Shown here in pieces: positions 1 to 5,496 of a stretch of DNA of 6,543 nt. The translations under genes were made by a program, and so were the position numbers. The stretch covers positions 1 to 6,543 of the forward strand of contig URAI01000115.1 of the NCBI GenBank assembly GCA_900545725.1, in the 5' to 3' direction. The notes under the pieces were generated by a model. It saw only the letters and a list, made by a program, of their open reading frames with translations, was not told the origin of the DNA and searched no databases. This stretch comes from an uncultured Eubacterium sp. (GTDB lineage: Bacteria; Bacillota; Clostridia; Lachnospirales; Lachnospiraceae). Within the stretch, counting starts at the first letter, position 1, and every line of letters begins with the position of its first letter.

Positions 1-729
1 ACATTTCTTATATCTGTTATGGCTGCAAATAATGAAATAGGAACCATACAGCCGATTGAAAGAATTGCAGGAATTGCAAAAAGACAGAATATATTATTTC
101 ACACAGATGCAGTGCAGGCATATACGAATATACCTATTGATGTAAAAAGGCAGAATATAGATATGCTTAGTACCAGTGCACATAAGATATGCGGACCAAA
201 AGGAATTGGCTTTTTGTATATAAGAAACGGAACTCTTAAAACACCGTTTATTAATGGTGGAGGACAGGAAAATGGCATGCGTTCTGGCACTGAAAATGTC
301 GCAGGCATAATTGGATTTGCAAAGGCGGCAGCGATAGCAATGCATAACAGAAAGCATCGGATAAGCCGCGAGAGTGAATTGAGAAATTATATGATAAACA
401 GAGTTCTTTCAATGATACCCGGTTCTAAGTTAAATGGAAGCATAAGAAACCGTCTGCCTAATAATTGCAGTTTCTGTTTCAAAAATATTGATGGCGCTGC
501 CTTAATTGCCATGTTAGATGAGCAGGGAATCTGCGCATCTGCCGGTTCGGCATGTTCATCGGCAAGTAAAGAGGGTTCTCATGTACTGCGCGCTATAGGT
601 CTTAATGATGAACTTGTTCATGGAACAGTCAGACTGACCATCAATGAAGAGATAACGAGGGGACAGATGGATTATGTAATTGAATGTCTGCGAAAGGATG
701 TATATGAACTTAGAAAATTATCAATGTGA
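1..729 (+). CDS. Cysteine desulfurase (NifS/IscS family), 5' partial
   Basis: This PLP-dependent enzyme removes sulfur from L-cysteine as an enzyme-bound persulfide, for Fe-S clusters or thiolated cofactors and tRNA. The reading frame is open from base 1, and the codons before the first in-window ATG (19) read TFLISV. They continue directly into MAANNEIGTIQPI, a conserved internal segment of the family, so that ATG is not the start and the gene is cut by the window edge. Counting from base 1, 242 residues are visible of the usual 380-400. HTDAVQA (about 34-40) holds the Asp and Gln that contact PLP. SAHK places the Schiff-base lysine at about 62. GGGQENGMRSGTEN follows at about 81-94. SAGSACSSAS carries the catalytic cysteine at about 185, and VLRAIG follows it. 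No nifU, iscU or thiI partner is visible, so the sulfur acceptor and the choice between iscS and nifS stay open. It converges with the PHP gene. Confidence 0.95.
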   Translation, partial: TFLISVMAANNEIGTIQPIERIAGIAKRQNILFHTDAVQAYTNIPIDVKRQNIDMLSTSAHKICGPKGIGFLYIRNGTLKTPFINGGGQENGMRSGTENVAGIIGFAKAAAIAMHNRKHRISRESELRNYMINRVLSMIPGSKLNGSIRNRLPNNCSFCFKNIDGAALIAMLDEQGICASAGSACSSASKEGSHVLRAIGLNDELVHGTVRLTINEEITRGQMDYVIECLRKDVYELRKLSM

Positions 730-814
730 TGGAAACGTATTTATTAATTGTACAAATATCATAAAAATGTCAATTTCTGATAAAATATTTATTATCTGTT
801 ATCATTAAGAGTCC

Positions 815-861
815 GCAGGCTGATCCTGCTGCGAGCCGCTGGTCAGTTCTGCTGTTTTTTT
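815..861 (+). terminator. Rho-independent terminator after the cysteine desulfurase gene
   Basis: GCAGGCTGATC (815-825) pairs with GGTCAGTTCTGC (841-852), with two G-T wobbles and one bulged T (847). A run of seven T follows at 855-861. It is a GC-rich island in AT-rich DNA, 86 bases after the desulfurase stop. The stem is imperfect and the loop is 15 bases, so the call is moderate. Confidence 0.55.
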
Positions 862-874
862 ATATCAGCGGCTC
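833..874. repeat. Inverted repeat overlapping the terminator
   Basis: GAGCCGCTG (833-841) and CAGCGGCTC (866-874) are perfect 9-base complements that enclose the descending arm and T-run of the terminator at 815-861. As RNA this stem would compete with the terminator at its shared base 841 and loop. On the minus strand it could cap transcripts of the PHP gene, but no T-tract follows there. The rest of the stretch between the two convergent genes (730-974) holds nothing else that I recognise. Confidence 0.5.
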
Positions 875-974
875 TGCAATCCATGCATAGTGTAACCTTT
901 GCCGGATATACAAACAGAAATAAAACCATAAAGTCTTGTATTGATAATAGCTATTTAAATTCGCTTTTTTTAAA

Positions 975-1796
975 CTATAAATGTATAAATTCCGGCTTTC
1001 TCTTTGAAAAGATTGTATAATATTTAAAACCTGCCGATGTAAGGTAATCACTTATTATGTTAAAATCATAGGCAATATGTTCAGGTAAATGAGCATCAGA
1101 ACCGGTTGTAATAATCTCTCCGCCAAGCTCTTTATAACGTTTTACAATGCCATGACACGGATTTGGTTCATTAAGACCGTATTTTAAACCTGCAGTATTA
1201 ATCTCAATTCCTTTTCCATTATTAATCAGGGATTTTAATATATCATCAATTATATCAGAATACGCTTTCCAGTTATAGTCTTTGTCCTGATTAGGAGCAT
1301 ATCTTATAATATAGTCCAGATGACCATATACATCATAATTATGGCACGAATTGATATTATCAGCTATGCTCTGGAAGTAATTTAAAATACTATCATTTAC
1401 AGAATGATTGTCCCAATATTCTTTATAATATGGGTCCTGACCATATACGAGGTGGGATGAGCCTATAATAAAATCAAGAAGCCCATCTTTGTCATACTCA
1501 TCAATTCGTCTGCACAGATGCTTTTGAAGTCCCTGTTCTACACCGGTATATATGTCGATTTTGCCTGAATATTTATCACGAAGCTGTGCTATATGTGCTA
1601 CATAGCTGTCAAAATCAAGTTGAAATACAACATTTCCATTCTCTAAAGGATAATCATAATCGTTGTGGTCAGTAAAACATATTCTTTTAAGCCCCAGCCT
1701 GATAGCGGTCTTTATAATATCTTCCGGCTCAGCCTTGGAATCTGATGAAAAATAAGAGTGGATATGAAAATCTGATAAATTATTATTATGTAACAT
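975..1796 (-). CDS. PHP-domain phosphoesterase, histidinol-phosphatase (HisK/HisJ) family
   Basis: This is a 273-residue cytosolic PHP-superfamily metal-dependent phosphoesterase. The closest recognised type is histidinol-phosphatase, which converts L-histidinol phosphate to histidinol in histidine synthesis. The metal-ligand motifs are all present and in order: DFHIHS (H11, H13), FTDHNDYD (D43, H44), GVEQG (E87), GSSHLV (H115), YGHLDY (H159) and GSDAH (D234, H236). The length matches the family norm of about 260-290. I chose the ATG at 1796 because GGAG (1803-1806 on the opposite strand) lies six bases upstream. An ATG four codons earlier (1808) overlaps that GGAG and has no ribosome site of its own. 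No his genes are nearby, and many PHP proteins of this form hydrolyse other phosphate esters, so the fold is firm and the substrate is not. It is transcribed away from the phosphate transporter gene, from its own TTGACA promoter. Confidence 0.9.
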   Translation of the reverse strand: MLHNNNLSDFHIHSYFSSDSKAEPEDIIKTAIRLGLKRICFTDHNDYDYPLENGNVVFQLDFDSYVAHIAQLRDKYSGKIDIYTGVEQGLQKHLCRRIDEYDKDGLLDFIIGSSHLVYGQDPYYKEYWDNHSVNDSILNYFQSIADNINSCHNYDVYGHLDYIIRYAPNQDKDYNWKAYSDIIDDILKSLINNGKGIEINTAGLKYGLNEPNPCHGIVKRYKELGGEIITTGSDAHLPEHIAYDFNIISDYLTSAGFKYYTIFSKRKPEFIHL

Positions 1797-1802
1797 AAAA
1801 AT

Positions 1803-1806
1803 CTCC
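1803..1806 (-). promoter_or_regulatory. Ribosome binding site that decides the PHP start
   Basis: On the minus strand the sequence reads ATGGAGATTTTTATG. The first ATG contributes its final G to the GGAG Shine-Dalgarno core, which lies six bases before the second ATG. Initiation at the second ATG (1796) is therefore favoured over the first (1808). Confidence 0.6.
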
Positions 1807-1851
1807 ATTTCTTAAACAAAAATACAAAACTTAAGCAAAGTGTAACATATT

Positions 1852-1880
1852 ATTATTTTTTTTGCACATATTATTGTCAA
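1852..1880 (-). promoter_or_regulatory. Sigma-A-type promoter of the PHP gene
   Basis: On the minus strand a perfect -35 TTGACA (1880-1875) is followed, after a 17-base spacer, by AATAAT (1857-1852), which matches TATAAT at five of six positions. Transcription would start near 1845, giving a leader of about 50 bases. The spacer contains a run of eight A on this strand. Confidence 0.6.
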
Positions 1881-1892
1881 ATTTAATAATAT
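1868..1892. repeat. AT-rich inverted repeat over the PHP -35 box
   Basis: ATATTATT (1868-1875) and AATAATAT (1885-1892) are perfect 8-base complements around a 9-base centre that contains most of the TTGACA -35 hexamer. Its position would suit a repressor operator. In DNA this AT-rich such a repeat can also arise by chance. Confidence 0.3.
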
Positions 1893-1955
1893 CTTGTCAG
1901 AATTAAGTTTTCTTGTTGAAAATATTATTTTAAATTGTTATTATGTAAAGGAAAT

Positions 1956-2005
1956 GTTAAATAAATTTTACATAAAAAGCACACAGATTTTACATTTTAT
2001 ATAAT
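1956..2005 (+). promoter_or_regulatory. Candidate PhoP-box array and -10 box of the phosphate transporter gene
   Basis: Two identical ATTTTACAT words (1965-1973 and 1987-1995) place TTTACA at 1967 and 1989, exactly 22 bases apart. At the intervening 11-base steps lie weaker matches, GTTAAA (1956) and AGCACA (1978). A perfect TATAAT sits at 2000-2005, without a good -35 box at the normal distance. Direct TT(A/T/C)ACA repeats with an 11-base period just upstream of a -10 box are the known arrangement of PhoP boxes at Gram-positive Pho promoters. A weak -35 fits an activator-dependent promoter. The adjacent gene encodes a phosphate transporter, which supports the reading. No PhoP/PhoR gene is visible in the window. 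The predicted start near 2012 gives a leader of about 135 bases in which I see no known riboswitch. Confidence 0.5.
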
Positions 2006-2136
2006 ATAAGTGATAAAAATTTAAAATATTAGTTTAAAGCAGGAAGACTTCATAATTGGGGACATTTACATCATAGTATTAACAGCGGACTTATATTGAT
2101 ATAAATTTTCATTAGCAGTAAAATATTAGTGCAGAC

Positions 2137-2141
2137 GGGAG
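2137..2141 (+). promoter_or_regulatory. Ribosome binding site that decides the transporter's GTG start
   Basis: GGGAG (2137-2141) lies five bases before a GTG at 2147. The other in-frame GTG at 2129 has only AT-rich sequence upstream with no Shine-Dalgarno match, so 2147 is preferred. Confidence 0.6.
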
Positions 2142-2146
2142 ACAAA

Positions 2147-3838
2147 GTGAATATCGGGTACGTTAGTAGTTTATTTGAATTTGCGGGCGGTATAGGAATG
2201 TTCCTGTACGGTATGAACATTATGGCTGATGGTATGCAGAAATCAGCAGGTGGTAAGATGAAGAAGCTGCTTGGATATCTTACAAGAAACAGGCTTCTGG
2301 CAGTATTGGTCGGAGCTTTAATTACAGCAATAATACAGAGCAGTGGCGCCACTACAGTTATGGTGGTTGGTTTTGTTAATGCAGGACTTATGAGCCTTGT
2401 ACAGGCTGTTGGTGTTATAATGGGTGCCAATATTGGTACTACAATAACAGCATGGATTGTATCTTTAGGGCAGTTAGGTGATGCTGTTAAGGTAATGCAG
2501 CCATCTTTTTATGCACCTCTGTTAATAGGAATTGGAGCTTTTGTAATACTTTTTGCAAAAACAGGCAAGACTAAAAATATTGGTGAGATTATAGTAGGTA
2601 TTGGTTTATTATTTGAGGGCTTATACTTTATGTCAAGTTCAATTGCCCCTTACACGGATGCACCTATTTTTGCACAGGCATTTAAAGTGGTTGGAAGTAA
2701 TCCATTTCTTGGAATACTTATAGGTATAATCGTAACAGCTATTTTACAGAGTTCATCTGCATCTGTAGGTATATTGCAGACACTTGCAATAAGCGGGATT
2801 GTTACTACAAATGCGGCATTATATATTACATTGGGACAGAATATTGGCTCATGTGTAACCGCTATTATTTCAAGTGCCGGAACGACAAGAACAGCTAAGA
2901 GAGCTGCATGTATGCATCTGTTATTTAATGTTGCAGGAGCTGTATTATTTGGTACAATTGGCTTTGTACTATTTATGATATTCCCACAGCTTGCTTCTTA
3001 TAATATTAATAGTGTTGAGATTTCAATATTCCACACATTCTTTAATATTACATGTACGGCTGTTATGTTCCCATTTGCTAACCAGCTTGTTAAGCTTTCA
3101 GGACTTATCATAATGGAAAAGAAGGATACTTCAATCAGTACTGATGTTGATTCTAATGATAAGGATGCTGTAGAGATATCACGTCATTTTGATTCAAGAA
3201 TATTAGAACAGCCATCAGTAGCAGTTGAACGTGCTGTCAAAGAAGTCGCCATAATGGGACGTCTGTCATTGTCTAATATTGCATATGCACAGCAGGCTAT
3301 CCAGACTAATGATCAGGATGCAATAGATAAGGTATATGAGATAGAGCATAAGGTTGATCTGTATGAAAAATATCTTACAGATTATCTTATAAGAGTTAAT
3401 AATCTTTCCATTAGCGAGAAACAGCATTTTCTCGTGAACAACCTTTTTCATGCCATAATTGACATAGAAAGAGTATCGGATCACGCTGAAAATCTTGCAG
3501 AGCTAGCAAAATATAAGATAGAAAATAATATTGTATTTTCAGAAAACGGTTCAAGTGAGCTGCGTCTTATAGGTGATAAAGTATATCACAGCTTTGAAAA
3601 GGCTGTTGAAGCGAGAGAATTACAGGATGGCAGTATTGCTGATGAGGTTATGCGTATTGAAGATGGTGTGGATGAATTAGAAGAAGAATTAAGGGATAAG
3701 CATATACAGAGACTTTCACAGGGAAAATGTAAACCATCTAATGGAGTTGTTTTTCTTGATATTCTCTCTAATCTTGAAAGAATGTCAGATCATGCTAATA
3801 ATATAGCTGAATGTATAAAGAAAGAATTAACCAAATAA
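2147..3838 (+). CDS. Na+/phosphate cotransporter with C-terminal PhoU domain (NptA/PNaS family)
   Basis: This integral membrane protein is expected to import inorganic phosphate with sodium. The chosen GTG start gives 563 residues, usual for this bacterial class. The N-terminal half (about 1-330) is hydrophobic and contains two inverted Na/Pi-cotransporter repeats, each marked by a QSS motif: QSSGATTVMVVGFV (from residue 64) and QSSSASVGILQTLA (from 201). These are the family's substrate and ion site signatures. The matching GANIGTT and GQNIGSC segments follow each repeat. After a charged linker (about 330-350) comes a soluble helical PhoU-like region with its paired metal-binding signatures, ERVSDHAEN (441-449) and ERMSDHANN (544-552). 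Such fused PhoU domains are thought to link transport to phosphate status. There is no pst or pho gene beside it, and it appears monocistronic, with PhoP-like repeats upstream. Narrow substrate specificity is inferred from the family. Confidence 0.93.
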   Translation: MNIGYVSSLFEFAGGIGMFLYGMNIMADGMQKSAGGKMKKLLGYLTRNRLLAVLVGALITAIIQSSGATTVMVVGFVNAGLMSLVQAVGVIMGANIGTTITAWIVSLGQLGDAVKVMQPSFYAPLLIGIGAFVILFAKTGKTKNIGEIIVGIGLLFEGLYFMSSSIAPYTDAPIFAQAFKVVGSNPFLGILIGIIVTAILQSSSASVGILQTLAISGIVTTNAALYITLGQNIGSCVTAIISSAGTTRTAKRAACMHLLFNVAGAVLFGTIGFVLFMIFPQLASYNINSVEISIFHTFFNITCTAVMFPFANQLVKLSGLIIMEKKDTSISTDVDSNDKDAVEISRHFDSRILEQPSVAVERAVKEVAIMGRLSLSNIAYAQQAIQTNDQDAIDKVYEIEHKVDLYEKYLTDYLIRVNNLSISEKQHFLVNNLFHAIIDIERVSDHAENLAELAKYKIENNIVFSENGSSELRLIGDKVYHSFEKAVEARELQDGSIADEVMRIEDGVDELEEELRDKHIQRLSQGKCKPSNGVVFLDILSNLERMSDHANNIAECIKKELTK

Positions 3839-3980
3839 TTTAATAATGCTTTAATAAAAACAGGCTGTTACGTTGAAGTTATATAATATATAGCGGATTT
3901 TAATTTATTACCGGACCTTATATTGTGTAAATAATTCATAGTGTAGCAGCTTTATTTTATCTTTTCTTAAAAATACAGGC
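3839..3980. other. AT-rich stretch after the transporter gene, no gene seen
   Basis: There is no ORF worth calling and no terminator hairpin directly after the transporter stop. A TATAAT occurs at 3882-3887 without a recognisable -35 at 17 bases upstream. It could start the element at 3981-4063 only if activated. Confidence 0.4.
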
Positions 3981-4063
3981 ATCACAAAATGGCATTTGTC
4001 ACAGCACCAGAGCTGACATTTAGTCTGCGGTTTCTCTGGTATAAATGCCCGTCGAATTGTGAT
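3981..4063. ncRNA. Unidentified three-stem palindromic element, candidate structured RNA
   Basis: Three nested, perfectly complementary 7-base stems are seen. They are ATCACAA/TTGTGAT (3981-3987 with 4057-4063), GGCATTT/AAATGCC (3991-3997 with 4043-4049) and ACCAGAG/CTCTGGT (4006-4012 with 4034-4040). Asymmetric bulges of 3+7 and 8+2 bases separate the stems. The apical part can form a small GAC/GTC hairpin (4015-4025). The element is markedly GC-richer than its flanks. It lies upstream of the predicted gap promoter, so it is probably not the gap leader. A run of seven T (4079-4085) follows on the plus strand and a short TATTTTT follows on the minus strand, so orientation is uncertain. I could not match it to a known riboswitch class. 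Alternatives are a dispersed palindromic repeat, a terminator of the transporter transcript, or an RNA encoding the 25-codon ORF at 3989-4066. Confidence 0.45.
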
Positions 4064-4129
4064 TAATATGTATAAAAATTTTTTTCATCATAATTGTAAT
4101 TGTATTAATTTAAATTATTTACAGTGTGT

Positions 4130-4147
4130 TTGTTAAATTTTTTACAA
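4130..4147. promoter_or_regulatory. Candidate Rex operator, distal site of gap
   Basis: TTGTTAAATTTTTTACAA matches the Rex consensus TTGTTAANNNNTTAACAA at 13 of the 14 specified positions. Rex is the NADH-sensing redox repressor of Gram-positive bacteria, and gap is a plausible target because GAPDH produces NADH. The site is about 75-90 bases upstream of the predicted transcription start. AT-rich background makes chance matches more likely. Confidence 0.5.
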
Positions 4148-4172
4148 AAAATTAAGTATATTTTGTAAAAAA
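4138..4172. repeat. 12-bp perfect inverted repeat upstream of the gap promoter
   Basis: The arm at 4138-4149 (six T, then ACAAAA) is perfectly complementary to 4161-4172 (TTTTGTAAAAAA) around an 11-base centre. It shares bases with the distal Rex-like site and ends 13 bases before the -35 hexamer. It could be a second operator, or could act as a weak hairpin; it is almost free of GC pairs. Confidence 0.45.
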
Positions 4173-4185
4173 AGGCAATTTGCAC

Positions 4186-4214
4186 TTGATATTTTGGATT
4201 AGATTATGTACAAT
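4186..4214 (+). promoter_or_regulatory. Sigma-A-type promoter of gap
   Basis: TTGATA (4186-4191) and TACAAT (4209-4214) are separated by exactly 17 bases, each with one mismatch to consensus, and TG directly precedes the -10 box. The predicted start near 4221 leaves a leader of about 58 bases before the gap ATG. Confidence 0.65.
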
Positions 4215-4223
4215 ACATCGTAG

Positions 4224-4241
4224 TTGATTTTTTATTAACAA
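4224..4241. promoter_or_regulatory. Candidate Rex operator, proximal site of gap
   Basis: TTGATTTTTTATTAACAA has a perfect right half-site (TTAACAA, 4235-4241) and a degenerate left half, giving 11 of 14 consensus positions at the correct length. It covers the first transcribed bases of the predicted gap transcript, where a bound repressor would block initiation. Confidence 0.4.
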
Positions 4242-4278
4242 ACTCAATTAATCAATAATATTTAGGAGGATTTAATTT

Positions 4279-5313
4279 ATGTCAGTAAAAGTTGCAATTA
4301 ATGGTTTTGGACGTATCGGTAGACTTGCATTCAGACAGATGTTTGGTGCAGAAGGATATGAAGTAGTCGCTATTAACGATTTAACAAGCCCTAAGATGTT
4401 AGCTCATCTTTTAAAGTATGATTCATCACAGGGAAGATATGTTGGTTTTGGTGAAGAAGATCAGGTTACTGCTGATGATGAAGCTGGTACAATTACAGTT
4501 AAGGGTCAGACAATTAAGATCTACAAAGAGCCAGATGCAAACAACTGCCCATGGGGAGAAATCGGTGTAGATGTTGTTCTTGAGTGTTCAGGATTCTATA
4601 CATCTAAGGAAAAGGCTCAGGCTCATATCAATGCAGGTGCTAAGAAGGTTGTTATCTCAGCTCCGGCCGGTAATGATTTAAAGACAATCGTTTACAATGT
4701 AAACCATGAGACATTAAGCAAAGATGACCACATCATCTCCGCTGCTTCCTGTACAACAAACTGCCTTGCTCCGATGGCAAAGGCATTAAACGATTCTTAC
4801 CCGATCCAGTCCGGTATTATGTGCACGATCCACGCTTACACAGGCGACCAGATGACACTTGACGGACCGCAGAGAAAGGGCGATAAGAGAAGAAGCCGTG
4901 CAGCAGCGATCAATATCGTTCCGAACAGCACAGGCGCTGCAAAGGCAATCGGCCTTGTAATTCCGGAATTAAACGGTAAGCTCATCGGTTCTGCTCAGCG
5001 TGTTCCTACACCGACAGGTTCCACAACGATCTTAACAGCTGTTGTTAAGGGCCAGCCGACAAAGGAATCCATCAACGCAGCAATGAAAGCAGCTTCCAAC
5101 GAGTCCTTCGGCTACAACACAGATGAGATCGTTTCCAGCGATATCGTTGGTATGAGATACGGTTCTCTCTTCGATGCAACACAGACAATGGTTCTCCCGA
5201 TCGACGAGAACACATCTGAGGTTCAGGTTGTATCCTGGTACGACAACGAGAACTCCTACACAAGCCAGATGGTTCGTACAATTAAGCACTTCGGAAAACT
5301 GTTAAATGCTTAA
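4279..5313 (+). CDS. gap: Glyceraldehyde-3-phosphate dehydrogenase, type I, NAD-dependent
   Basis: This cytosolic glycolytic enzyme converts glyceraldehyde-3-phosphate, NAD+ and phosphate to 1,3-bisphosphoglycerate and NADH. The 344 residues are complete; the family norm is about 335-345. The N-terminal Rossmann motif INGFGRIGR (8-16) is present, and the Asp of AIND (34) favours NAD over NADP. The catalytic domain has SAASCTTNC with the nucleophile Cys158 and CTIHAYT with His185. The family motifs IVPNSTGAAKAIG and SWYDNENSY follow. AGGAGG (4264-4269) lies nine bases before the ATG. A promoter and two Rex-like sites are upstream, and pgk follows in the same direction beyond two terminators. 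The gene is compositionally mosaic. Codons 1-153 have about 29% GC at third positions (hand count), with five TCA and no TCC or GGC. Codons 154-344 have about 53%, with ten TCC, no TCA, eight CCG and six GGC. The frame is intact across the change. Confidence 0.98.
   Translation: MSVKVAINGFGRIGRLAFRQMFGAEGYEVVAINDLTSPKMLAHLLKYDSSQGRYVGFGEEDQVTADDEAGTITVKGQTIKIYKEPDANNCPWGEIGVDVVLECSGFYTSKEKAQAHINAGAKKVVISAPAGNDLKTIVYNVNHETLSKDDHIISAASCTTNCLAPMAKALNDSYPIQSGIMCTIHAYTGDQMTLDGPQRKGDKRRSRAAAINIVPNSTGAAKAIGLVIPELNGKLIGSAQRVPTPTGSTTILTAVVKGQPTKESINAAMKAASNESFGYNTDEIVSSDIVGMRYGSLFDATQTMVLPIDENTSEVQVVSWYDNENSYTSQMVRTIKHFGKLLNA
4640..4745. other. Compositional junction inside gap, possible recombination or assembly breakpoint
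   Basis: Codon choice switches here from AT-ending to GC-ending codons. The last TCA serine codon is at 4657, the first TCC is at 4738, and from 4738 on TCC and CCG dominate. The change ends at the strongly conserved codons around the catalytic cysteine. These would give the nucleotide identity that homologous recombination, or a mistaken assembly join, would need. Confidence 0.6.
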
Positions 5314-5350
5314 TCGGTCCACAGAAATTGTGACAAATTAGACTCACTGA

Positions 5351-5385
5351 GGGGTCCGGTCTGTTGAGGACCGGATCCCTTTTTT
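5351..5385 (+). terminator. Strong rho-independent terminator of gap
   Basis: GGGGTCCGGTC (5351-5361) pairs along its full 11 bases with GACCGGATCCC (5369-5379), including one G-T wobble, around the 7-base loop TGTTGAG. Six T follow at 5380-5385. It begins 37 bases after the gap stop. Confidence 0.9.
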
Positions 5386-5428
5386 ATGTAACAGGAAATT
5401 ACGAGGAATTCCCTGTTGCATAAAAAGG
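5379..5428. repeat. Long inverted repeat whose base is the gap terminator's T-tract
   Basis: Bases 5381-5400 pair with 5407-5426 at 19 of 20 positions, counting one G-T wobble, around a six-base loop (ACGAGG). The one mismatch is A5396 against C5411. Two further pairs at 5379-5380 with 5427-5428 extend it. The six terminator T bases form the foot of this stem, so in a read-through RNA the terminator U-tract would be base-paired. The stem also carries an EcoRI-like GAATTC on its 3' arm. Confidence 0.75.
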
Positions 5429-5491
5429 CACTGACGTGCCAAAGATGCGCACTCGTGCGAAGATGTAAACTGTCGCAAGCGACCGCACGAG
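5427..5491 (+). other. Cluster of short GC-rich hairpins between gap and pgk
   Basis: Three small perfect stems occur in series: GGCAC/GTGCC (5427-5440), CGCAC/GTGCG (5448-5459) and GTCGC/GCGAC (5472-5483). An alternative fold pairs CTCGTGCG (5452-5459) with CGCACGAG (5484-5491), eight perfect bases that enclose the third stem. The second stem and this longer stem exclude each other. AAGATG recurs at 5442 and 5460. It could be a structured RNA segment or a dispersed intergenic repeat; I do not recognise the family. Confidence 0.5.
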
Positions 5492-5496
5492 GCGCG

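Noticed and set aside
860..1051. 63-codon minus-strand frame overlapping the PHP gene's 3' end
   Set aside because: It overlaps the end of a convincing gene in another frame and continues into the GC-rich hairpin. No domain or ribosome site supports it.
1913..1944. TTGTTG with TATTAT as a promoter for the transporter gene
   Set aside because: The spacing is 20 bases and both hexamers are poor. The perfect TATAAT at 2000-2005 with in-register repeats is a better candidate.
2071..2430. 119-codon minus-strand frame opposite the transporter start
   Set aside because: It overlaps the well-supported transporter gene, its protein is rich in Pro/Thr/Ile as expected for an antisense shadow, and it has no domain signature.
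3989..4066. 25-codon plus-strand frame as a protein-coding gene
   Set aside because: There is only a weak ribosome site (AGGC, eight bases upstream), and the sequence is better explained by three perfect stems. It is kept as part of a finding but not called as a CDS.
4222..4278. Riboswitch or T-box in the gap leader
   Set aside because: The predicted leader is only about 58 AT-rich bases, with no stem, T-box or aptamer motif. The only notable signals are the Rex-like site and the AGGAGG.
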